Source: CAMQRS01 sp964370645 (GTDB taxonomy: Bacteria; Bacillota_I; Bacilli_A; Erysipelotrichales; Erysipelotrichaceae). Taken from it: 8,137 bases of DNA. Shown one piece after another: positions 1 to 5,437 of this stretch. The notes under the pieces are model-generated. The model worked only from the letters and a program-made list of their open reading frames with translations, was not told the origin of the DNA and made no database searches. The stretch lies in contig CAYJJS010000047.1 in NCBI GenBank assembly GCA_964370645.1, positions 1 through 8,137 on the forward strand, given 5' to 3'. Position numbers and translations under genes: made by a program. How positions within the stretch are numbered: the stretch's first letter is position 1; each line of letters starts with the position of its first letter.

Positions 1-103
1 AAACATTAAAATAATGGCGTAAAATTGGCGTAAATCGTTTGAGGGTATCTGAAAAGCATTGATTTTACTAGGGTTTTGGCACTTGTGGTAATCTCTATTG
101 AGA

Positions 104-139
104 ATATGCTTGAGAGTGCTGAGAGTATAGGCGAATAAA
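104..139 (+). repeat. Left copy of a diverged direct repeat flanking the regulator-methyltransferase pair
   Basis: Bases 104-139 align without gaps to 1940-1975 at 29 of 36 positions. In both copies the same reading frame can be read, giving ML-x-SA-x-S-x-GE followed by TAA. Most differences fall in codon positions that keep or conservatively change that peptide, so this looks like the 3' end of a gene present twice rather than a chance match. In this copy the frame is open only from about base 43 and has no convincing start, so it would be a gene remnant. I do not recognise the parent protein. Confidence 0.5.
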
Positions 140-172
140 TATATAGACTGGCATTGCTAAATTAAATAATAA

Positions 173-229
173 AAAAGTGTTAGTTCTTAATCTTGCATAC
201 CAAATAAGATTAATAGGACTAACACTTTT
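173..229. terminator. Long hairpin, probable bidirectional terminator
   Basis: Bases 173-184 (aaaagtgttagt) are perfectly complementary to 218-229, and 187-194 (ttaatctt) to 206-213, giving a stem of about 22 pairs with a small bulge and an 11-base loop. A run of T ends the right arm on the plus strand. A run of six A precedes the left arm, which becomes a U tract on the minus strand. It sits just upstream of a strong promoter and probably insulates it from upstream transcription. Nothing in the window shows which gene it terminates. Confidence 0.6.
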
Positions 230-230
230 A

Positions 231-259
231 TTGACGCTCTAAAAAGTGGTGAGTATAAT
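231..259 (+). promoter_or_regulatory. Sigma-A type promoter for the XRE regulator
   Basis: TTGACG at 231-236 and a perfect TATAAT at 254-259 are separated by 17 bases, the optimal spacing. Transcription would start near base 266, leaving a 5' untranslated region of about 180 bases before the regulator gene. That leader contains a small hairpin (319-324 pairing with 333-338) and no recognisable riboswitch. No other gene lies between the promoter and base 449. Confidence 0.65.
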
Positions 260-448
260 ATATTTATTATAGAAAATTCTGGTTATCCTGGTGTGAGCCT
301 AGATTGTGGGTAATAGGGAGATTAATTATATATAATCTTGCTAACCATAAATTTAGAGTCCGATTCCACTTAAATTCTACTTATAAAGGGTTTTATTTTA
401 TTCAAACAAGAGTTATTCTTTTATTATTTAAAAACGAGGAGGATGCAC

Positions 449-913
449 ATGAACACATTGGTTATAGGTAAATTCATATCTTTAAGAAGAAAACAAAAAA
501 ATCTCACACAGCAACAACTAGCAGAAGAAATTGGAGTTTCAAATAAGACTGTTTCAAAATGGGAAACTGGAAAATGTATGCCAGACTATTCTATTATAAA
601 GAGCTTATGTGAAAAGTTAGATGTCACAGTGGACGAATTGATGGATGGTAAAATAAGCAAAGAAAAAAATGATCGTGTCTATGACAATGAACTGATTTTA
701 AATTTACTTAAAAAAACACAAGAATTAGAAAAGCAAAAAGAAACGATATATGGAATTTTATTGGTTGTAATGGGGATTACGTTACAGGTACTTTCGCATA
801 CATTGGTTGGTTCTGATTTTAAAGATTTTGTAGCTGGATTATTATTAGGGATATCAATCGTTGAAATGCTGATTGGGATTTATATTGTTGGGAAAAATTT
901 AGGCAGAAGTTAA
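449..913 (+). CDS. XRE-family transcriptional regulator with C-terminal membrane segments
   Basis: This 154-residue protein starts with a Cro/CI-type helix-turn-helix (about residues 6-65). It has the typical TQQQLAEEIGVS helices and a recognition helix around SNKTVSKWETG (31-41). A charged linker follows, then two strongly hydrophobic stretches at about 100-118 and 127-147, so the protein is probably a membrane-tethered DNA-binding protein. An ATG also exists at 443, but the GAGGAGG site at 436-442 touches it directly. The ATG at 449 gives a normal 6-base spacing and is preferred. The downstream methyltransferase is a plausible partner. No ligand or target can be read from the sequence, although membrane-anchored XRE proteins are often linked to cell-envelope stress or peptide sensing. 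Confidence 0.85.
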   Translation: MNTLVIGKFISLRRKQKNLTQQQLAEEIGVSNKTVSKWETGKCMPDYSIIKSLCEKLDVTVDELMDGKISKEKNDRVYDNELILNLLKKTQELEKQKETIYGILLVVMGITLQVLSHTLVGSDFKDFVAGLLLGISIVEMLIGIYIVGKNLGRS

Positions 914-928
914 GTTTTCATTTAGTAT

Positions 929-962
929 ACTATAAGCATAACACGATGCAGCAATTTATAGT
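929..962. repeat. Short inverted repeat between regulator and methyltransferase
   Basis: ACTATAA at 929-935 is matched by its reverse complement TTATAGT at 956-962, with a 20-base spacer. It lies in the 83-base gap between the two genes. It could be a weak hairpin or an operator for the neighbouring XRE protein. Seven-base arms in AT-rich DNA may also arise by chance. Confidence 0.25.
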
Positions 963-996
963 GGCATTGATAATAACATTTATATAATAGAAAGGA

Positions 997-1779
997 ATGG
1001 TTGAAATAAAGTTAATGAGTAAATCCGAGTTAAAGTTTTATCAAGAATATGAAAAATTTTATACAATGGCGAAATCATCTAAAGCATTTTCAAATTTTTG
1101 TAACGAAGCCTTTGGAAGTGATTTTTCACAAGATGGGTTCAGCGACTTAAATCAAGCCAAGTTAATACTTAGCAGTATTCCACACAAGCCGAATTTAAAG
1201 ATTTTAGATATAGGTTGTGGAAATGGAAAATTATTGGCATATTTACAAAGGCAATCTAATTGCCACATTTATGGTTTTGATTATTCAGAAATAGCGATAA
1301 AAACAGCACAAGAATTATACCCAACAAATTCAAGTTTCAATGTTGGTGTTATTGGTGAAACAACTTATAGTGAAAACTATTTTGACGTTATCATTTCAAT
1401 GGATACTATTTATTTTGCTGATGATATGAACAAATTTATCGGACAGGTAAAAACATGGTTAAAACCAGATGGACTATTTATAGTAGGTTATCAAGAAGGT
1501 GATGTAATTCCAAAAACAAACAGTCTTGACTGTTCTCAAATTGTAAAATGTTTTGATGATAACAATATGATTTATGAGTGCAACGATTTGACTTATGAAA
1601 CTTATAAATTGCTTACTAAAAAAAGAAAAGTTGCTATGAAATACAAAAATGAGTTTGAGAAAGAAAATAACTCGAAGTGGTATGATATGTTAATATGGCA
1701 AACAGAATATGCCAATTCAACATTTGAAGTATATCAAACTACAATGTCGAGATACTTTTTTATAGCTAGAAACCCTTAA
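997..1779 (+). CDS. Class I SAM-dependent methyltransferase, substrate unknown
   Basis: The 260-residue product has a Rossmann-fold methyltransferase core. The SAM-binding motif I is KILDIGCGNG at about 68-77, the acidic end of strand 2 is in GFDYS (D95), motif IV is around YFDVIISMD (129-136), and a late strand follows at LKPDGLFIVGY (155-165). The helical N-terminal 55 residues and the tail after 170 probably bind substrate, and their sequence names none. The start is uncertain: an AAAGGA at 991-996 abuts the ATG at 997, while the next in-frame ATG at 1015 would have that site too far upstream. A perfect TATAAT at 983-988 without a good -35 suggests a possible own promoter giving almost no leader. 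It follows the XRE gene on the same strand and probably belongs to the same accessory cassette. Confidence 0.85.
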   Translation: MVEIKLMSKSELKFYQEYEKFYTMAKSSKAFSNFCNEAFGSDFSQDGFSDLNQAKLILSSIPHKPNLKILDIGCGNGKLLAYLQRQSNCHIYGFDYSEIAIKTAQELYPTNSSFNVGVIGETTYSENYFDVIISMDTIYFADDMNKFIGQVKTWLKPDGLFIVGYQEGDVIPKTNSLDCSQIVKCFDDNNMIYECNDLTYETYKLLTKKRKVAMKYKNEFEKENNSKWYDMLIWQTEYANSTFEVYQTTMSRYFFIARNP

Positions 1780-1939
1780 AAAATTGCGGTACAATAAATA
1801 AGAAAATGAGCATTTGACTGCGTGTATCAATATATTTGCTTTACAAAAAACGCAATGAATTTTAGGGTATGGCTTCGCATCCGCAAAGTATAAAGTTAGT
1901 AGGGGTACTTTCCATTTTTTTGTATGATTCATCTTGTAG

Positions 1940-1975
1940 ATATGCTCGTGAGTGCTAAAAGCAATGGCGAATAAA
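1940..1975 (+). repeat. Right copy of the diverged direct repeat
   Basis: This copy matches 104-139 at 29 of 36 bases and encodes the same peptide type, ML-x-SA-x-S-x-GE-stop, in the frame ending TAA at 1972-1974. It lies 160 bases after the methyltransferase. The interval 1780-2065 otherwise holds no gene that I can support. It contains short reading frames on both strands without convincing ribosome binding sites, and a 7-base direct repeat CTATAAG at 2000-2006 and 2014-2020. The stretch reads like decayed mobile or coding DNA. Confidence 0.5.
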
Positions 1976-2065
1976 CAAAAGTATTTATTATAAGTTCCCC
2001 TATAAGTCTTACGCTATAAGATAATCAATTCATTGTATCTGTATACACCCCATTAAGAGATAGGT

Positions 2066-2095
2066 AAAAAAATAGTCGAGATTATCGACTATTTT
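2066..2095 (-). terminator. Intrinsic terminator of the antiporter gene, stop codon in the loop
   Basis: An 11-bp perfect stem pairs 2069-2079 with 2085-2095 around a 5-base loop. On the minus strand it is followed by a U tract (complement of 2066-2072). The TAA stop codon of the antiporter gene (2082-2084) lies in the loop, and the last codons (Glu-Asn-Ser-Arg) build the 5' arm. On the plus strand the 3' arm runs into ttttcttt, so it may also stop plus-strand transcription coming from the methyltransferase side. Confidence 0.8.
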
Positions 2096-3263
2096 CTTTG
2101 TGCAGTAACTTTTTATAAGTTGTATCCATTAGGATTGCTCCAATCGGGGCAGCAATTAAAATAGATATAACAGATAGTGTAAGTGCTAGTTCACCTATTG
2201 CAAGCCCCATTGCCAATGGGGTTGCACCTATGGCAGCCTGAACGGTGGCTTTTGGGATGTAAGAGATCATAATAAAGCATTTTTCATTCTTGTTTAAATT
2301 TGTTTTCCAAATCGCAAAATAGGTACCAATTAAACGAATACTAATTGCCAATAAGACAATACAAATTGCAAGTAATCCTGCATTTAATGCGTATGGAAGG
2401 TTTACAAGTAAACCTACTAATACAAATAAATATATTTCAGCAATTTTCCATGCTTTATCATATAAACGATTAATCGGCTGAATCATACTTGGGTGTTTTG
2501 TATGCATATAAATGCTCATACTCATAATAGCAAGCAGTGGAGAGAAGTAAAAGTAAGAATCAAGGGGCATTAAGATATAAGTAATCCCAAAAAATAGAAG
2601 CGTTTGAAGTAGTGTAGGTAATTTGCATGTGGTTAGAATTTTGCTTAAAATCACTGCAAGTAATAATCCAATTACTACTCCACTGAAAAGGCTTAGCGGT
2701 AACTCAAAAAGTTCTATGAAAGATACATGATTAGATTGTTGTAAGGTGGTGAATAGTGTGAATAAGATGATCACTATAATATCATCTAGACTTGCTCCTG
2801 CCAAAATCATTTGTGGTACTTTATTTTTTGTACCATATTTTTGATCAATTAAATGAATCATACGAGGAACAATGATAGCAGGAGATACTGCGGCTATAAC
2901 ACTACCGATAATCAGTCCTTCTAATATAGTTGTTTGAAATAATAGTGGACCCAGTAGTGCGAATGCTCCAATTTCAAATACAGCAGGTAGAAAACTTAAC
3001 AAAATAGCTGGTCTTCCAATTGCTTTTAAATCATGAAAATTCAATTTGAACCCAGCCCTTGTGATTATGATAATCAATGCAACTTCCCTAATTTGTGATG
3101 AGATTGTATTGATTGAAGGGTCGATTAGGTTGAATGCATATTCACCTAATAAAATACCACAAAGTATCATTCCAATTAAACTGGGCAGTTTTATTTTATT
3201 AAATAGTTTACAACTTATGGTTCCAAAAAAGTAAATCAATATTAAGTTTATAATTAGTTGCAT
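2082..3263 (-). CDS. CPA-type cation:proton antiporter (Na+/H+ exchanger family)
   Basis: The 393-residue membrane protein consists almost entirely of hydrophobic helices, as expected for a 12-13 helix antiporter that exchanges Na+ or K+ for protons across the cytoplasmic membrane. Family features are visible. RAGFKLN (69-75) ends an early helix, AAVSPAIIVP (124-133) fits the unwound helix, and GASLDD (156-161) holds the Asp160-Asp161 pair of the ion-binding site. YIPKATVQAAIG (335-346) carries the conserved lysine. No cytosolic TrkA-N/RCK domain is fused, so it is shorter than KefB-type proteins. The ribosome site AAGGAGA (complement of 3268-3274) is 4 bases from the ATG. It is monocistronic, with its own promoter and terminator. 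Whether Na+ or K+ is carried cannot be told from the sequence. Confidence 0.9.
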   Translation of the reverse strand: MQLIINLILIYFFGTISCKLFNKIKLPSLIGMILCGILLGEYAFNLIDPSINTISSQIREVALIIIITRAGFKLNFHDLKAIGRPAILLSFLPAVFEIGAFALLGPLLFQTTILEGLIIGSVIAAVSPAIIVPRMIHLIDQKYGTKNKVPQMILAGASLDDIIVIILFTLFTTLQQSNHVSFIELFELPLSLFSGVVIGLLLAVILSKILTTCKLPTLLQTLLFFGITYILMPLDSYFYFSPLLAIMSMSIYMHTKHPSMIQPINRLYDKAWKIAEIYLFVLVGLLVNLPYALNAGLLAICIVLLAISIRLIGTYFAIWKTNLNKNEKCFIMISYIPKATVQAAIGATPLAMGLAIGELALTLSVISILIAAPIGAILMDTTYKKLLHKENSR

Positions 3264-3286
3264 ATAGTCTCCTTCTTGTTTTATTT

Positions 3287-3314
3287 ATTATAGCTTGTGC
3301 ATAGCAAAAAGCAA
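3287..3314 (-). promoter_or_regulatory. Promoter of the antiporter gene
   Basis: On the minus strand, TTGCTT (complement of 3309-3314) and a perfect TATAAT (complement of 3287-3292) are 16 bases apart, ending about 24 bases before the start codon. It is squeezed between the terminator of the upstream DUF1836 gene and the antiporter ribosome site, which supports separate transcription of the antiporter. Confidence 0.6.
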
Positions 3315-3317
3315 GTA

Positions 3318-3344
3318 TATAAAAACAATGCAATTAAGCATTGT
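3318..3344 (-). terminator. Terminator of the degV-DUF1836 operon, stop codon in the loop
   Basis: A 7-bp stem pairs 3325-3331 with 3338-3344 around a 6-base loop, and reads into TTTTATAT on the minus strand. The TAA stop of the DUF1836 gene (3334-3336) falls in the loop, and its last codons form the 5' arm. The stem is short and moderately GC-poor, so it may be leaky. Confidence 0.6.
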
Positions 3345-3924
3345 CTCTGTTTTGAATGATTGAATCAAGATATTTTTTTAAATCCATTGTAGTAATTCTT
3401 GTAACAATAAGCTTATTAATAAATGCATAAGCAGCAAAATGTATTGTGTTTAAAGGATATGGATAGGTAATTGCAGTACGTTTATTTGTTTCCATTTGTT
3501 GTAATACATCATGAAAAGCAAAGTTTATTGTATCTGCAAATGCGTTGAATGCATCTTCATTATCTGCAATAGCTAGATAGAAGCTCATTCCCATGTCTAC
3601 TTCTTGTATACTCACTACTTGTTTTAAAATGGAGATACCAATTATGTGTGCGATATGCAAACGATTATACTTTTTCTTAATCGGTTTAGGCATATATTCA
3701 CCTTTCACATAGTTATTAATCATTGCCTTTGTGATGATTGGGTTTTCATCACTATCGATAAACCATAGTAATTCTCGAATATATTGTACCACCTGTTCAC
3801 TATATAAGTCGAATTGTGGTAATTCATTCCATCTTGGAAAATGCATTGATTTTAACTGTTGTCTCCATTCAATGATTTCATCGGATTGACCAGATGAAAG
3901 TTGCTTTAATAATGCTTCATTCAT
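3334..3924 (-). CDS. DUF1836 domain protein, putative DNA-binding
   Basis: This 196-residue protein matches my recollection of the DUF1836 family (Bacillus YkrK-like). Its signature is in the middle: ITKAMINNYVKGEYMPKPIKKKYNRLHIAHI (about 64-94), followed by ISILKQVVSIQE. The pattern of a helix-turn-helix followed by a loop with K/R and PKP resembles the MerR-type N-terminal fold, so DNA binding is a reasonable inference, but no function is established for the family. The ATG directly follows the TAA of degV (no gap). Its GGAGG site (complement of 3933-3937) lies inside the degV 3' end, a classic arrangement for translational coupling. It probably acts with, or regulates, the DegV protein or lipid metabolism. 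That link is inferred from gene order only. Confidence 0.8.
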   Translation of the reverse strand: MNEALLKQLSSGQSDEIIEWRQQLKSMHFPRWNELPQFDLYSEQVVQYIRELLWFIDSDENPIITKAMINNYVKGEYMPKPIKKKYNRLHIAHIIGISILKQVVSIQEVDMGMSFYLAIADNEDAFNAFADTINFAFHDVLQQMETNKRTAITYPYPLNTIHFAAYAFINKLIVTRITTMDLKKYLDSIIQNRDNA

Positions 3925-4776
3925 TTATTTTACCTCCGTTTGTATAGCTAGACAACCTAGCCCCCCTTGTCCTGTTAATACTGAAGGCAACTTAATGATT
4001 TCACATTGGATATGATTAAATTGCTCTTCTAATATTTTTACAAGTTCATGTGCTTTCTCGACACAGTCTGCTTGTAAAACATATAAGCGATGCGTTTGTT
4101 CTTGTATATTCATTTGTTTAAATTTTTCCACAATAAGTTTAAATACTTTAGCCTCTGTGCGAACAAGTGCATATTTATCAACGCACATACCCTCTTTTGC
4201 TAAATACAATAAGGGTTTTATTTTTAGTAAGTTCGCAACATTAGCAGCTGCAGGAGAAATGCGTCCTCCTTTTTTTAATTGTACAAAATCTTTAGGATAC
4301 AAGAATGAAAATGTGTGATTCATTTTATATTTAATTGTTTCAAGGATAGTCTGTAAATCTTTACCTTCATCGGCCAATTGTCTAGCACTTATTGCAAGTG
4401 CTTTTAAAGCCCCTCCGCAAGTTCGTGTGTCAATGATATGTACATTATCTAGTTTGACCATTTTCTGTGCAGAGCACAAAGAGTGGTAAGTTCCAGATAA
4501 ACCTGAAGAAACACTTAATATGATAATGGCATCATAATTTTCTTTTTTCCATTTTTCAAAATATTGTTCCACTAACCCAATGCTCGGTTGGGATGTGGTA
4601 GGCACTTTTCCTTGGCGAATGAAATCATAAAATTGCTCTGTACTAATATCAATGTGATCTTTATAAGATTGTCCATCTATGATTACATTAAGTGGTATCA
4701 TTTCAATATTTAGTGTATTTGCTTCTTCATAATCCATTGCACTTGTGCTGTCTGTGACGATAAGATAATTGTTCAT
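3925..4776 (-). CDS. DegV family fatty-acid-binding protein
   Basis: The 283-residue product has the full DegV length. It carries the family marks TDSTS (8-12), PTTSQPS (59-65, the lipid headgroup loop), SSGLSGTY (90-97), KKGGRIS (168-174) and LLKIKPLL (183-190). DegV/FakB proteins hold a fatty acid buried between their two domains. In bacteria with fatty acid kinase they present it to FakA for phosphorylation and phospholipid synthesis. No fakA is in the window, so the kinase partner would be elsewhere. The C-terminal motif usually reading TGPGALG is TGQGGLG here (268-274), a variant of the phosphate-side loop. The ribosome site GAGAGG (complement of 4785-4790) is 8 bases upstream. It is the first gene of a two-gene operon with DUF1836. 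Confidence 0.92.
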   Translation of the reverse strand: MNNYLIVTDSTSAMDYEEANTLNIEMIPLNVIIDGQSYKDHIDISTEQFYDFIRQGKVPTTSQPSIGLVEQYFEKWKKENYDAIIILSVSSGLSGTYHSLCSAQKMVKLDNVHIIDTRTCGGALKALAISARQLADEGKDLQTILETIKYKMNHTFSFLYPKDFVQLKKGGRISPAAANVANLLKIKPLLYLAKEGMCVDKYALVRTEAKVFKLIVEKFKQMNIQEQTHRLYVLQADCVEKAHELVKILEEQFNHIQCEIIKLPSVLTGQGGLGCLAIQTEVK

Positions 4777-4806
4777 AATTATAGCCTCTCTGATACGACA
4801 TAAGAT

Positions 4807-4834
4807 ATCATATCACAATATCTAGTTTTGTAAA
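4807..4834 (-). promoter_or_regulatory. Promoter of the degV-DUF1836 operon
   Basis: On the minus strand, TTTACA (complement of 4829-4834) and TATGAT (complement of 4807-4812) are separated by 16 bases. Transcription would begin about 25 bases before the degV start codon. The -35 element and most of the spacer lie inside a perfect inverted repeat, which suggests direct repression. Confidence 0.6.
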
Positions 4835-4843
4835 CTAGATATT
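4817..4843. promoter_or_regulatory. Perfect 12+12 bp dyad, candidate operator over the degV promoter
   Basis: aatatctagttt at 4817-4828 and aaactagatatt at 4832-4843 are exact reverse complements around a 3-base centre (tgt). The dyad covers the -35 element and the spacer of the degV promoter, the usual place for a repressor dimer. There is no U tract directly after either arm, so a terminator is less likely. The binding protein is unknown. A MarR-, TetR- or PadR-type regulator, or the DUF1836 product, are all possible. Confidence 0.55.
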
Positions 4844-4885
4844 TGTATTTTTAACAATTATATAACAAAAAGTGAGTAAAATACA

Positions 4886-4917
4886 GCATAATACTTATTA
4901 TTTATAGGATATTATGC
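4886..4917. repeat. Inverted repeat in the divergent intergenic region
   Basis: gcataata at 4886-4893 pairs with tattatgc at 4910-4917. With one bulged base the stem continues through 4894-4898 and 4904-4908, giving about 13 pairs around a 5-base loop. It lies between the divergent degV and small-protein promoters, upstream of the plus-strand -10 region. It may be a protein-binding site or an RNA hairpin. Confidence 0.35.
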
Positions 4918-4943
4918 AATATGAAGATTTTTGTAAGTTGCTG

Positions 4944-4964
4944 TGTTATACTGTGTACTATAAA
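4944..4964 (+). promoter_or_regulatory. Probable promoter -10 region for the small protein gene
   Basis: An extended -10 (TGT then TATACT, 4944-4952) and a second candidate (TACTATAAA, 4956-4964) lie 33-50 bases before the start codon at 4997. No strong -35 element is seen at the right distance. TTGCTG (4938-4943) is only 15 bases from TATAAA. The exact start point cannot be chosen from the sequence. Confidence 0.4.
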
Positions 4965-4996
4965 GGAAAGCATAGTAAAAAGGAAGGAAAATTAGA

Positions 4997-5263
4997 ATGA
5001 CAGTAATACATTTCAACATGATTCAAAATATCAACACGTTATTAAAACTAGATGGATATGAACGTATTTCAAGTGTAGGCGCATGTTCGTGTGAAGGTAT
5101 TCGAATGCATGAAGTGGAAGAGGAACGCATCCAGGCGGTGGTTAAGATTATAAATCAGTATCTTAAACAACATTATATGTATTTGATACGTGATGACAAA
5201 GATAGGCAAATATTTCATCCAGAAACAATATTGAAATCGCGCTTGACTTCTCTAGACAAATAG
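4997..5263 (+). CDS. Small protein of unknown function, 88 residues
   Basis: I do not recognise this protein. It is preceded by a good AAGGAAGG ribosome site at 4980-4987 and a plausible promoter, uses an ATG, and has a mixed helical, non-membrane composition. A notable stretch is VGACSCEGIRMHEVEEERI (about 27-45), with two cysteines two apart, followed by an amphipathic segment and a basic C-terminal part. Four His residues occur across the protein. Codon use looks like that of the neighbours. It lies between the divergent degV operon and the infC operon, and the infC promoter is embedded in its last seven codons. It may be a separate transcription unit that reads through into the infC leader. 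A real but uncharacterised gene is more likely than a chance frame. Confidence 0.65.
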   Translation: MTVIHFNMIQNINTLLKLDGYERISSVGACSCEGIRMHEVEEERIQAVVKIINQYLKQHYMYLIRDDKDRQIFHPETILKSRLTSLDK

Positions 5264-5271
5264 TGTACTAT
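5243..5271 (+). promoter_or_regulatory. Promoter of the infC-rpmI-rplT operon
   Basis: TTGACT at 5243-5248 and TACTAT at 5266-5271 are 17 bases apart. The -35 element and most of the spacer overlap the last codons of the 88-residue gene. Transcription from about 5278 would yield a leader of about 160 bases ahead of infC. Confidence 0.7.
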
Positions 5272-5277
5272 GAGTAA

Positions 5278-5416
5278 GCAAGAAAAGTAAGTAGAAAGTA
5301 GAAGAGCCACTTCTCACCTGCTGTCTTATGACAAAGGTAACACGCTACATCGAAATAGATGAACATAGTGTAATTTTAAAGTGGGCAATTCTTTCAATAG
5401 TGCTCACTTTTTATTT
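5278..5416 (+). promoter_or_regulatory. Structured infC operon leader (L20-leader type attenuator)
   Basis: In Firmicutes the infC-rpmI-rplT operon is repressed by its own product L20, which binds the leader RNA and promotes a terminator. Here the expected parts are visible. A 5' hairpin has 5299-5303 (tagaa/gaag side) pairing with 5311-5315 around agcca. A central hairpin is formed by 5340-5351 and 5358-5371, with CATC/GATG around a gaaata loop. A 3' terminator follows. CCACTT at 5307-5312 is exactly complementary to AAGTGG at 5379-5384, the left arm of the terminator, so a long-range antiterminator is possible. Assignment to the L20 leader family rests on position and this layout, not on a covariance search. 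Confidence 0.7.
5378..5416 (+). terminator. Attenuator terminator before infC
   Basis: aaagtgggca (5378-5387) pairs with tgctcacttt (5401-5410), ten pairs with one G-U, around a 13-base loop, and is followed by ttttatttg. It lies 22 bases upstream of the infC start codon and after the operon promoter, so it acts inside the leader and not as the end of another gene. Confidence 0.8.
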
Positions 5417-5437
5417 GCTTTTATACAGGAGGTGGCT

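Noticed and set aside
15..34. TGGCGTAAA repeated at 15-23 and 26-34 as a transposon end
   Set aside because: Only two 9-base copies with no transposase or matching inverted end in the window, so too little to call a mobile element.
319..338. Small hairpin in the leader of the XRE gene as a riboswitch
   Set aside because: Six-pair AT-only stem with no conserved aptamer core or downstream expression switch that I can recognise.
1717..1932. Minus-strand 71-residue reading frame overlapping the methyltransferase end
   Set aside because: No ribosome binding site upstream of its ATG, odd composition and partial overlap with a well-supported plus-strand gene. Treated as chance.
3046..3234. Plus-strand frame inside the antiporter gene
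   Set aside because: Antisense shadow of conserved antiporter coding sequence, with no start signals.
5381..5437. GTG at 5381 as infC start
   Set aside because: It lies in the attenuator stem with no ribosome site, and the extra 19 residues do not resemble IF3.
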